Origin: Nocardioides sp.
Lineage (GTDB): Bacteria; Actinomycetota; Actinomycetes; Propionibacteriales; Nocardioidaceae
Direction: 5' to 3'
Assembly (NCBI GenBank): GCA_030145945.1
Contig: JASLDK010000352.1
Span: 1-8,078, forward strand
DNA length: 8,078 bases
Under the pieces are notes generated by a model, which saw only the letters and a list, made by a program, of their open reading frames with translations, ran no database searches and was not told the origin of the DNA. Shown in pieces: positions 1 through 6,321 of this stretch. A program made the position numbers and the translations under genes. Numbering within the stretch: the stretch's first letter is position 1; every line of letters begins with the position of its first letter.

Positions 1-974
1 CGCTCCGGACGCAACGGTGTGAACGACATGTCCTTCCCCTTGCTCCACCGGCTCTGCGTGCCGGGCTGGCGACTCGGGTTGGCGGTGAGGAACTCCTGCC
101 ACCTTCCCCAGGGGTGCTCGTCGATGGGTACGACGAGGGGCTGGAGCTCCTGCCACAACTCGGCGCGGCGCGTGGCGGTGAAGCTCGCACTGACGCCGAT
201 GTGCTGGAGCTCGCCGTCCTGGTAGAGCCCGAGCAACAGGCTTCCGATGAGCGGATTCTCCGGCGTGCTCGTCTTGTGCTCGCGGTAGCCGGCGAGGACG
301 ACGTCAGCGGTGCGCTCGTGCTTGATCTTCAACATGGTGCGGGCGTTCGGGGCGTACGCGGCGCTCAGCGGCTTGGCGACCACGCCGTCCAGACCCGCGC
401 CCTCGAACTGGTGGAACCATTCCTCAGCGACCGCCGGATCGGTGCTGGTGCGGGTCAGGTGACAGTGTCCACCGGTCCCCACCGTCGCCTCCGGCGAGCT
501 CAGGTGGGCGAGCGCCTGCTCCAACACCGCCCTGCGCTCGACGAACGGACGCTCGACGTACGACTCATCGCCCAACGCCAGTAGGTCGAAGGCGACGAAG
601 TCGGCCGGGGTCTGCTCGGAGAGGAGCTTGATTCGCGAGGCGGCGGGATGGATCCGCTCCTGCAGCACCTCGAACTGCAGCCGCCCCTTGCCGTCGGCGT
701 CCGCCTGTGCCACGAAGATCTCGCCGTCGAGCACGCACCGCTCCGGCAACTCGGCCTTGATCGCCTCGACGAGCTCGGGGAAGTAGCGGGTCAGCGGCTT
801 GGTGTTGCGACTGGCCAGCTCCACGTCGTCGCCGTCACGGAACACGATGCACCGGAAGCCGTCCCACTTGGGCTCGAAGCTGAGCCCCTGCTCGTCGTAC
901 TTCTTCGGGTCGGGCACGCCGGAGACGGCCTTGGCCAGCATCGGCAGGACGGGCGGCATCACAGGCAGGTCCAC
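1..974 (-). CDS. ligC: ATP-dependent DNA ligase, LigC type (3' end cut by window edge)
   Basis: This enzyme seals DNA nicks using ATP, through a covalent lysyl-AMP intermediate. The 324 visible codons carry the nucleotidyltransferase motifs in order: motif I EPKWDGFR with catalytic Lys36, SRNTKP at 55-60, motif III FVAFDLLAL near 126-134, motif IV EGAGLDGVVAKP at 191-202 and motif V LKIKHERT near 215-222. An OB-fold-like C-terminal part follows (GSLLLGLYQDG, then SRWSKGKDMSFTPLRPE). From memory, mycobacterial LigC begins with nearly the same N-terminus (LPVMPP..PMLAK) and has about 360 residues, so roughly 30 residues are missing at the left edge. I chose GTG at 974 because it preserves that N-terminus; GTG 962 and ATG 959 are alternatives. 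There is no polymerase or nuclease domain in view, so this is not LigD. LigC enzymes are linked to repair (base excision, backup end joining). No good Shine-Dalgarno is seen, and a stem-loop ends 4 nt upstream of the start. Confidence 0.93.
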   Translation of the reverse strand, partial: MDLPVMPPVLPMLAKAVSGVPDPKKYDEQGLSFEPKWDGFRCIVFRDGDDVELASRNTKPLTRYFPELVEAIKAELPERCVLDGEIFVAQADADGKGRLQFEVLQERIHPAASRIKLLSEQTPADFVAFDLLALGDESYVERPFVERRAVLEQALAHLSSPEATVGTGGHCHLTRTSTDPAVAEEWFHQFEGAGLDGVVAKPLSAAYAPNARTMLKIKHERTADVVLAGYREHKTSTPENPLIGSLLLGLYQDGELQHIGVSASFTATRRAELWQELQPLVVPIDEHPWGRWQEFLTANPSRQPGTQSRWSKGKDMSFTPLRPE

Positions 975-977
975 GCG

Positions 978-1008
978 CCTGACTCTAGGGGAGTTCCCCG
1001 CAGTCAGG
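978..1008 (-). terminator. Stem-loop between the phosphatase gene and ligC (possible terminator or 5' structure)
   Basis: CCTGACT (978-984) pairs with AGTCAGG (1002-1008). Inside it, GGGG (988-991) pairs with CCCC (996-999) around the loop AGTT, with a small internal loop (CTA/GC). The structure contains the TGA stop of the upstream gene (1006-1004). No T-run follows on the minus strand, so it is not a classical intrinsic terminator, though U-less hairpins are often proposed to terminate in actinobacteria. It ends 4 nt before the ligC start and could instead hide the ligC initiation region. Confidence 0.5.
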
Positions 1009-2566
1009 GGAAGGCCACGACCAGCACGGCGATGTCGTCGCTGAGGGGCTCGCTGCGGTCGCTGGCGCGGCGGCGGAGCAGCTCGTCCGCCAGCTCCTCG
1101 ATGTCCGCCCGGTGCTCGACGGCGATGCGGGCTGCGCGCTCGATGCTCTCGTCGAGCGGCTCGGCTCGGCGTTCGACCAGGCCGTCGGTCATCAGGACGA
1201 TCACGTCGCCGGGCTGCAGTTCGTACTCGTGAGCGACATGCGTGCTGCGCAAGCCGAGGAGCACGCCCTTGGGCGAAAGGATCTGTGCTTGATCGCCACG
1301 AATCAGGATGGCAGGTGTGTGGCCGGCTCGGACGAGTTGCATCGAGCGTCGGGATGCGTCCACCCGAGCGATGATCGAGGTGGCGGTGAATCCGGGCTCG
1401 TTGCGGACGAGCACGTTGTCGATGCGGTCCATGACCTCGGCCGGCCCGTAGCCGTCGTAGGCGTAGGCGCGCATCGAGTAGCGCAGCTCCGCCATGACGA
1501 CGGCGGCCTCCAGCGAATGGCCCTGCACGTCGCCGATCGCGATGAAACACTGCTCGCCGATCTCGAAGGCGTCGAAGAAGTCACCGCCGACCTCCGTGTT
1601 CAGCTCCGAGGCGCGATAGCGGGCAGTCATACGGACACCGCGAGGAGCCGGAAGCGTCGTCGGCAGAAGGCTGCGCTGGAGGACGAGTGCGGTGCGATGC
1701 TCGCGCTCGAGGGACTCGAGGTTCTCCTGGGCGATGCTGGTCAACTGAGCAAGTCGGTCGAGGAGGAAGTCGTCGTTGCGTTGCACGGCCGACACGGGTA
1801 CGGCGATCAGGCCCGCGAGCACGTCACCGACCTGCACCACGCGGACCCGCCAATGGTTGGGCCCCGTGGAGGGGAGCAGCACTCGCCACTCCGCCTCGCC
1901 GCGATCGACGGTGGCCAGGGCGTCGATCGTGCCGAGCATCCGGCTGGCCGTGCCGACGTTGATCTCGTCGTAGGTGTCCACCTCGCCACCCGGTGCGGCG
2001 GATGCCCGGTGGCCGACCCCGTCGGAGAGCAGGAACGCGATGCTGGGCGCGTCCATGACCTCCGCCGCCGCGGAGGCAACGGCGTCGGACAGGCGTGCCA
2101 GTGAGGTGGCCAGATTCAGTCGGACCGCCGCTCGGTTGAGTCGGCTGAGCCGTCGGGCCAGTGCCTCCGCGTCGCGCCGCGCACCGGAGGAACGCAGCAG
2201 CGCGCGGATCGTGGACAAGAACTCATCGGGGTCGATCGGGTCGATGAAGTAGGCGTCGGCACCGCCGTCGAGACCGGCGACCTTGTGCATCGTGTCGACG
2301 GCGATGGCCGACACATGGACGACCGGGATCCCGGAGCGCTCCGGGTCCTGCTTCAGCTGCTGGGTCAGGTCGAGCCCGCTGCCGTCGGGAAGGTGAACAT
2401 CGAGGACGGCCAGCTCGATGGAACGCTCGGCCAGGATCGACCGGGCCTGGCCGAGCGTCTCCGCCTCGATCACGGCGTACCCGTCGCGTCGCAGCCAACT
2501 GCTCAGCACATAGCGCTTGGCGGGGGTGTCGTCACACACCAGGATCTGAGGAAGTCGATCAGGCAT
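1004..2566 (-). CDS. Response regulator fused to PP2C/SpoIIE phosphatase (RsbU-like effector), REC-GAF-like-PP2C
   Basis: A 520-residue Ser/Thr phosphatase that probably dephosphorylates STAS anti-anti-sigma factors. Residues 7-122 form a receiver domain: acidic pair Asp12/Asp13, phospho-acceptor Asp56 (AVLDVHLPDGSGL) and Ser86. The usual conserved Lys before Pro is Asp109 (YFIDP). Residues about 140-285 resemble a GAF-type sensory domain and lead into a helix ending in VLQRSLLP, typical just before SpoIIE domains. Residues 300-520 are the PP2C/SpoIIE domain with all metal-binding signatures: GGDFFD (Asp329, Asp332), GDVQGH (Asp346), AGHTP, TDGL (Asp461) and DD (510-511). The ATG at 2566 lies 6 nt after GAGG and overlaps the histidine kinase gene by 8 nt, so the two are probably translationally coupled partners. 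It lacks the N-terminal RsbT-binding domain of Bacillus RsbU. Its target is inferred to be the STAS proteins encoded at 6750-7396. Confidence 0.93.
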   Translation of the reverse strand: MPDRLPQILVCDDTPAKRYVLSSWLRRDGYAVIEAETLGQARSILAERSIELAVLDVHLPDGSGLDLTQQLKQDPERSGIPVVHVSAIAVDTMHKVAGLDGGADAYFIDPIDPDEFLSTIRALLRSSGARRDAEALARRLSRLNRAAVRLNLATSLARLSDAVASAAAEVMDAPSIAFLLSDGVGHRASAAPGGEVDTYDEINVGTASRMLGTIDALATVDRGEAEWRVLLPSTGPNHWRVRVVQVGDVLAGLIAVPVSAVQRNDDFLLDRLAQLTSIAQENLESLEREHRTALVLQRSLLPTTLPAPRGVRMTARYRASELNTEVGGDFFDAFEIGEQCFIAIGDVQGHSLEAAVVMAELRYSMRAYAYDGYGPAEVMDRIDNVLVRNEPGFTATSIIARVDASRRSMQLVRAGHTPAILIRGDQAQILSPKGVLLGLRSTHVAHEYELQPGDVIVLMTDGLVERRAEPLDESIERAARIAVEHRADIEELADELLRRRASDRSEPLSDDIAVLVVAFP

Positions 2567-3467
2567 CCGGCACCTCGCGATCCGTGGGCTCTGCGGCTGG
2601 GGCGCCGGTGGTGATGGTCAGCCGGAAGGAGCTGCCCACACCTGGCTGGCTCGATGCGTGGATCTCGCCGCCGAGTGCGCGGGCCACCAGCTGCGCGAAC
2701 GGGAGCCCGAGACCGGTGCCCCGCACTCCGGCATGCAGCGGGGTCGAGGCCTGGTAGAACTCCTCGAAGATGCGGGGAAGGTCGTCGTCCGAGATGCCGA
2801 CCCCGGTGTCGGTGACGACGACCTCGAGCTGATCGAGTTCGTCGTCGACGGTGGCGGTGAGGGTCACCGATCCGGCGGTGGTGAACTTGGCGGCATTGCT
2901 GAGCAGGTTGCGCAGGACGTGGCGCAACAGGTCCGGGTCGGTTCGCACCCGATCCGCTCCCAGCGCCGCGATTTCGAGGCGCACGCCGTCCTTCAGGATG
3001 GGTTCGATGACGGCCCGCAACTCGGAGAGGTGGTCCGAGACGGAGAACTCCTCGACCTGGGCCTCCAGCCTCCCGGACTCGGCCTTGGCGAGATCCATCA
3101 GCTCCTCGACCAGGCTCAGCAGGTCGGTCGCGCTGGCGCGGACGTACTCGACCTGCTCGGTCTGCTCGGGGTTGAGGCGCTCGGGCTGGCGCGGATCCAG
3201 GAGGAGGCCGGTGAGGCCGAGGATGGAGTTGACCGGGGTCCGGAACTCGTGACTGATGCTGCGCAGGAATCGGGTCTTGGCCGCGTTGGCCTGGGAGAGC
3301 TGGGCGTTCTTGTCGTCGATCTCGGCGTACAGCGCAACGACGCCTTGGTTCGTGCGCTCCAACTCGTCGTGGGCGTTGTCGAGTTGGCTGCGTAGTTCGG
3401 CAATCTCCTCGTGGAGCTCGGCGACGCTGCGCCCTGCGGACTCCCGACCGGGCTCGGCCGCGTTCAT
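2559..3467 (-). CDS. Soluble histidine kinase with N-terminal coiled coil and no sensor domain
   Basis: A 302-residue histidine kinase predicted to phosphorylate the receiver domain of the phosphatase encoded just downstream. Residues about 14-65 are a heptad-rich coiled coil (ELHEEIAELRSQLD, ELERTN, YAEIDDKNAQLSQANAAK). The H-box SISHEFRTPVNSI contains His73. The catalytic domain has an N-box (LRNLLSNAAKF, Asn187/Asn191), G1 DTGVGI (220-225), an F-box around IFEEFY and G2 GTGLGL (250-255). There is no signal peptide, membrane segment, PAS, GAF or HAMP domain, so input must come through the coiled coil or a bound partner. ATG 3467 overlaps the stop of the upstream gene as ATGA and is preceded by GAGGA at 7 nt. 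Its place directly after the stressosome genes suggests cytoplasmic input from that module, but this is inference. Confidence 0.92.
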   Translation of the reverse strand: MNAAEPGRESAGRSVAELHEEIAELRSQLDNAHDELERTNQGVVALYAEIDDKNAQLSQANAAKTRFLRSISHEFRTPVNSILGLTGLLLDPRQPERLNPEQTEQVEYVRASATDLLSLVEELMDLAKAESGRLEAQVEEFSVSDHLSELRAVIEPILKDGVRLEIAALGADRVRTDPDLLRHVLRNLLSNAAKFTTAGSVTLTATVDDELDQLEVVVTDTGVGISDDDLPRIFEEFYQASTPLHAGVRGTGLGLPFAQLVARALGGEIHASSQPGVGSSFRLTITTGAPAAEPTDREVPDA

Positions 3468-4483
3468 CGACGAATCCTCAAGGTCAGCACTCCTGCATCA
3501 TCGCGACCGCTCGCCAACCGGAGAAGAGCTGCGGCGACGATTCCCGGCCCGTGCTGCAGGGGACCGGAGATCTGGTCGGCCGACCAGCGCTCGGTGAGCC
3601 CGTCGCTGTGCAGGACTGCGGTGTCGAAGACGCTCGCATCCAGGGCGAGCTCGCGCAGGCGAGGCATCCGGTGGCCCACGATCCCGGGCTGCGAGGCCAG
3701 CAGCTGTGAGGAACCGGCCTTGATGAGTCGCGTCGCGACATTGCCGACGCCCGCGTGCACCAGTTGCGACGTGGTCAGGTCGAGCGCGAGGATCGAGATC
3801 GCCGCACCCCGGGTGCTCGACAGCTCCCGATGCATCTGGTCGATCAGCTGACCGGGCGCGGTGGACGTCGACGTACGGAAGACCCCGACCGCTCGACGGG
3901 ACGCCTCTGCCGCGAGTGGTCCGTGCCCCAGGCCGTCGGCGAGCATCACCAGACAGCGGTCCCGCGTCAGGCGGTACGCCGTGGCGTCGCCGCACGGCAT
4001 GCCGCCGACCAACGGCTTGGTGAGCGACGAGACCGCCGGAGCCGACGCATCCTCGCCCTGCTCGGCACGGAGCAGCGCCTCGACCACCGTGCCGACCCCT
4101 GGCTCGGACTGCACCTCGAAGTGGTTCGCGATGCGGCGACAGGCCCCCAGCCCGATGCCGAGGGTGCCGAGGGTGGACTCGCCGTCGGCGATCATCGCGC
4201 GGATGTTGCGGCGCCCCGGACCCGAGTCGATCGCGAGGATGCGCAATTCGGGACCCGTAGCGTCGTGGGTCGAAGCGCGTAGCGCCAACTCTCCACCGCC
4301 GGCATGACGCACGACGTTGGTGGCGAGCTCGCTGGCAACGATGCCGACCTGGCCGACGCGGTCCTCGTCGAAGCCCAACGTGACGGCCAGGGCACAGGCC
4401 GCCCGGCGGATCGCCGGAACCGCCGCGATGTCGTCGGCCCGCCACCACACGTCGTACGCCGCCTCTTCGTTCGGGGGCGTCAC
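3464..4483 (-). CDS. RsbT-like GHKL ATPase fused to RsbX-like SpoIIE/PP2C phosphatase
   Basis: A 339-residue two-domain switch protein. Residues about 10-140 are a GHKL serine-kinase-type domain: N-box SELATNVVRHAGGG (Asn56), G1 AIDSGPG (Asp86) and G2 GIGLGACRRIANHFEV (109 on), the last closely matching the RsbT pattern. Residues about 150-339 are a short PP2C domain like RsbX: GD at 165-166, LADGLGHG with Asp183, a GVGNVATRLI core strand, LHSDGLTERW with Asp294, and Asp328/Asp329. In Bacillus, RsbT phosphorylates RsbS/RsbR and RsbX removes those phosphates; here both activities may sit in one chain. I chose GTG 4483, 5 nt after the rsbT stop, with GGAAG upstream, because the in-frame ATG at 4612 would add an Arg/His-rich 43-residue stretch read out of frame through rsbT. 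Fusions of this kind are annotated in actinobacteria as ATP-binding SpoIIE family phosphatases. Substrates are inferred from context. Confidence 0.88.
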   Translation of the reverse strand: MTPPNEEAAYDVWWRADDIAAVPAIRRAACALAVTLGFDEDRVGQVGIVASELATNVVRHAGGGELALRASTHDATGPELRILAIDSGPGRRNIRAMIADGESTLGTLGIGLGACRRIANHFEVQSEPGVGTVVEALLRAEQGEDASAPAVSSLTKPLVGGMPCGDATAYRLTRDRCLVMLADGLGHGPLAAEASRRAVGVFRTSTSTAPGQLIDQMHRELSSTRGAAISILALDLTTSQLVHAGVGNVATRLIKAGSSQLLASQPGIVGHRMPRLRELALDASVFDTAVLHSDGLTERWSADQISGPLQHGPGIVAAALLRLASGRDDAGVLTLRIRR

Positions 4484-4488
4484 GCGAC

Positions 4489-4902
4489 TCAGCGCTTCCA
4501 CTTGGTGATGGAGACGCGAGTGCCCGACCCGACGGCAGTGTCCAGGGTGAACTCGTCGACGAGCCGTCGCGCGCCGGAGAGGCCGAGGCCCAGCCCGTTG
4601 CTGCTCGTCCAACCGTCGACCAGGGCACGCTCGACGTCGCTGATGCCCGGGCCCTCGTCGACGAACTCCACGACGACACCGGCGCGGCCCGCGCGCTGCA
4701 CGGTCCAGATGATGGAGATGCCGCCGCCGCCGTAGGTCAACGTGTTGCGGGCGAGCTCGCTCGCGGCAGTGATGACCTTCGTCTGGTCCACGAGACTGAG
4801 GTTCAGCGCGGTCGCGGCGTCGCGCACGACCTGGCGTACGCGGACCACATCGGAGTCGGAGCCGATGGGGACCTCGATCCGGCTACCGTCGTCCGGCAAC
4901 AT
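4489..4902 (-). CDS. rsbT: RsbT: stressosome serine/threonine kinase switch protein
   Basis: A 137-residue GHKL kinase, close to the length of Bacillus RsbT (about 133). In the known system RsbT sits in the RsbR/RsbS stressosome, phosphorylates their STAS domains on stress, and is released to activate a downstream phosphatase. The family pattern is strong: N-box ITAASELARNTLTYGGGG (Glu49, Asn53), G1 VDEGPGI (Asp82), the RsbT-like stretch DVERALVDGWTSS, and G2 GLGLGLSGARRLVDEF (103 on). ATG 4902 is preceded by GGAG at 4 nt and lies inside the end of rsbS (20-nt overlap), which suggests coupled translation and fixed stoichiometry. No RsbU-type partner domain is seen in the window, so its output target is open: the histidine kinase or the REC-PP2C protein are the candidates. 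Confidence 0.94.
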   Translation of the reverse strand: MLPDDGSRIEVPIGSDSDVVRVRQVVRDAATALNLSLVDQTKVITAASELARNTLTYGGGGISIIWTVQRAGRAGVVVEFVDEGPGISDVERALVDGWTSSNGLGLGLSGARRLVDEFTLDTAVGSGTRVSITKWKR

Positions 4903-5287
4903 CGACTCCGCCGATCGTCATGCGCGCGGGAGCGATGCTGTTGCGCAGGAGACGCAGGCCGCGATCGACGCTCAGGGCGGTGCGGACCCCGCCCAGGGAC
5001 AGGCCCAGCTCGACCAGGGTGATCGCGACCGCCGGCTGCATCCCGACCACAACGGTCTCAGCGTCGAGGACCTGCGAGACCGCCGCGGTGGTCGACAGCA
5101 TGCGGCCGACGAAACTGTCCACGATGCTGAGTCCGGAGATGTCGATGAGGACGCCACGGGCGCCTGTCTGGACGATCTTGGTGCTCAGGTCGTCCTGCAA
5201 CTGCAGGGCCAGGTGGTCCTGCAGTTCCACCTGGATGGAGACCAGGAGGATGTCCTCGATCTGGAGGACCGGGATGCGGTCGATCAT
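4883..5287 (-). CDS. rsbS: RsbS: single-domain STAS stressosome scaffold
   Basis: A 134-residue STAS protein. In Bacillus and relatives RsbS co-assembles with RsbR paralogues into the stressosome and captures RsbT until phosphorylated on a conserved serine. Here the segment VLIDISGLSIVDSFVGRML carries Ser58 in the DSF context, matching the RsbT-phosphorylated serine of Bacillus RsbS (Ser59). The strand-helix pattern IPVLQIEDILLVSIQ and VVVGMQPAVAITLVELG also fits RsbS. ATG 5287 overlaps the rsbR stop as ATGA with no clear Shine-Dalgarno of its own, so it probably depends on re-initiation after rsbR. The stop is TAG at 4885-4883, inside rsbT. A small curiosity is the repeated LQD near residues 22-33 (ELQDHLALQLQDD). 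Confidence 0.94.
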   Translation of the reverse strand: MIDRIPVLQIEDILLVSIQVELQDHLALQLQDDLSTKIVQTGARGVLIDISGLSIVDSFVGRMLSTTAAVSQVLDAETVVVGMQPAVAITLVELGLSLGGVRTALSVDRGLRLLRNSIAPARMTIGGVDVAGRR

Positions 5288-6165
5288 TGCTTGACCACGT
5301 CGAAGCCCGAACGACGCATCGCGAGCAGTGTCGCGTCGGCCAGGGTCGCCTTGGTCTCGATGTCACCGAACTCGATGCCCAGCGCCACCACGGTCTGCGC
5401 GATCTGCGGGCGGATGCCCGAGATGATGCACTCGGCGCCGATGAGGCGTGCGGCCTGAACCGTCTTGAGGAGGTGCTGCGCCACCTGGGTGTCAACGGCA
5501 GGCACGCCGGTGATGTCGATGATCGCGTGCTCCGAGCCGGTGTCGACGAGCGCCTGGAGCAGGGTCTCCATGACGACCTGGGTCCGGGCCGAGTCGAGGG
5601 TTCCGACCAGCGGGAGGGCGACGATCCCGTCCCACAACTTCACCACCGGGGTCGAGAGTTCCAACAGCGTCTCACTCTGCTGGGCGATGACCACCTCACG
5701 GGCGGCGGCATAGGTCTCGAGCAGGTAGAGCGCGAGGTCGTCGACGACCAGGGAGAGTGCGGCGAAGGCCTCGTAGTCGTCGTGTCCGGGCCGGCCAGCC
5801 AGCAACTCGAGCACGGCCCTCTTCAACGCGAGAACGCCGGTCGCCGCCTCCGACGGGCTGAACCCCTGCCGAGCGCGGGCTCGGCCGAGGTCGGCGAGCA
5901 GCGAGCGCATCGAGTCGAATCCGGGACCTTCGAGGTCGTCACGGTTGTTGGTCGCCTGGGTCTCACCGACCGTCATCAACGCGTCGAAGATCTCCTCGAC
6001 GTCTTGGCGCAACTCCGCCGTCGTCATCCGGTTGGCATGCCCGAGCTCGGCGAAGTGCACCCATCGGGGCAGGATCTCCTCGCGGTTGTCGCGCAGCAGG
6101 TCGATCCACTTCTGGATGGGGTCTGGCACCTTGCGGGCCCTTCTCTCGTTGGCTGGTGATCCCAT
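5284..6165 (-). CDS. rsbR: RsbR-type stressosome sensor (RsbRD-like helical N-terminal domain plus STAS)
   Basis: A 293-residue stressosome subunit. Residues about 14-155 are all-helical and resemble the RsbRD-type N-terminal domain (IQKWIDLLRDNREEILPRWV, then TTAELRQDVEEIFDALM), which projects from the stressosome as the likely sensor. Residues about 165-293 are a STAS domain very like Bacillus RsbR: PLVGTLD, DITGVPAVDTQVAQHLL, GIRPQIAQTVVALGI. The second RsbT phosphosite of Bacillus RsbR (Thr205) is kept as Thr226. The first (Thr171) aligns with Ser192, exactly 34 residues earlier, as in Bacillus. ATG 6165 is taken as start. GTG 6129, behind AGAAGG, is a good alternative giving 281 residues. 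The longer open frame back to 6705 runs antisense through the divergent gene and is rejected. It is the first gene of the leftward operon. Confidence 0.92.
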   Translation of the reverse strand: MGSPANERRARKVPDPIQKWIDLLRDNREEILPRWVHFAELGHANRMTTAELRQDVEEIFDALMTVGETQATNNRDDLEGPGFDSMRSLLADLGRARARQGFSPSEAATGVLALKRAVLELLAGRPGHDDYEAFAALSLVVDDLALYLLETYAAAREVVIAQQSETLLELSTPVVKLWDGIVALPLVGTLDSARTQVVMETLLQALVDTGSEHAIIDITGVPAVDTQVAQHLLKTVQAARLIGAECIISGIRPQIAQTVVALGIEFGDIETKATLADATLLAMRRSGFDVVKQ

Positions 6166-6182
6166 ACTTGCAGAAGCCCTCG

Positions 6183-6192
6183 AACCCGGGTT
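6183..6192. promoter_or_regulatory. 10-bp palindrome AACCCGGGTT in the divergent control region
   Basis: A perfect palindrome, 18 bp upstream of the rsbR start and overlapping the -35 element of the rightward SigB-type promoter. It is a candidate operator able to affect both operons, or could be chance in GC-rich DNA. No binding protein is identified. Confidence 0.3.
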
Positions 6193-6213
6193 TCTTCTCG
6201 GCGATCGGGGTAC
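6190..6213 (+). promoter_or_regulatory. SigB/SigF-type promoter for the rightward rsbW-rsbV-rsbV-rsbW-sigma operon
   Basis: GTTT (6190-6193), 14 bp, then GGGTAC (6208-6213). This matches the actinobacterial SigB/SigF-group promoter form, GTTT or GNNT followed by 14-17 bp and GGGTA(C/T). It is the only such site placed in an intergenic region and points toward the operon that ends with a SigB-family sigma gene. Transcription would start near 6219-6221, giving a leader of about 100 nt before the preferred start at 6322. Autoregulation of the sigma operon is the natural reading. Confidence 0.75.
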
Positions 6214-6220
6214 GTCGGAG

Positions 6221-6238
6221 TGAAGTTGTTTGAAGTTG
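6221..6238. repeat. Direct repeat TGAAGTTG x2, 10-bp period, at the predicted transcript start
   Basis: TGAAGTTG occurs at 6221-6228 and 6231-6238, one helical turn apart, right after the predicted +1 of the rightward promoter. The local A/T richness and rare codons (TTG TTT GAA GTT) suggest non-coding DNA. It may be an operator half-site pair; function unknown. Confidence 0.3.
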
Positions 6239-6306
6239 CGGTGCCCAGGGGACGACGCCAACCGGATCGACGTCGCCACATCGTCCGAGTGGTGGCCCGC
6301 GTGTCG

Positions 6307-6313
6307 AGGGAGG
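6307..6313 (+). promoter_or_regulatory. Ribosome binding site AGGGAGG for the first rightward gene
   Basis: AGGGAGG ends 8 nt before GTG 6322 and decides that start over the upstream in-frame GTGs at 6220, 6241, 6289, 6292, 6301 and 6313. It is part of a tandem 9-bp repeat, GAGGGAGGT, at 6306-6314 and 6315-6323. Confidence 0.6.
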
Positions 6314-6321
6314 TGAGGGAG

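Noticed and set aside
126..131. GGGTAC as a SigB-type -10 (also at 1796-1801 plus and 2482-2477 minus)
   Set aside because: All lie inside genes, lack a proper GTTT at 14-17 bp, and face no gene start; expected by chance from Gly-Tyr or Val-Pro-type codons in GC-rich DNA.
1112..2104. 330-codon open frame on the plus strand
   Set aside because: Antisense to the REC-PP2C gene; no domain pattern and no RBS-based support.
2658..3395. 245-codon open frame on the plus strand
   Set aside because: Antisense to the histidine kinase; translation is a mirror artefact rich in Gly, Glu and Leu.
4484..4612. Upstream ATG start for the RsbT/RsbX fusion
   Set aside because: Would read 43 residues out of frame through the conserved end of rsbT; GTG 4483 just after the rsbT stop has a Shine-Dalgarno and fits the domain start.
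3498..4679. 393-codon open frame on the minus strand
   Set aside because: Out of frame with rsbT and the T/X fusion; Arg-rich with no motifs, while the competing frame shows complete GHKL and PP2C signatures.
5287..6159. 290-codon open frame on the plus strand
   Set aside because: Antisense shadow of rsbR, whose STAS domain is unmistakable; typical of high-GC mirror frames.
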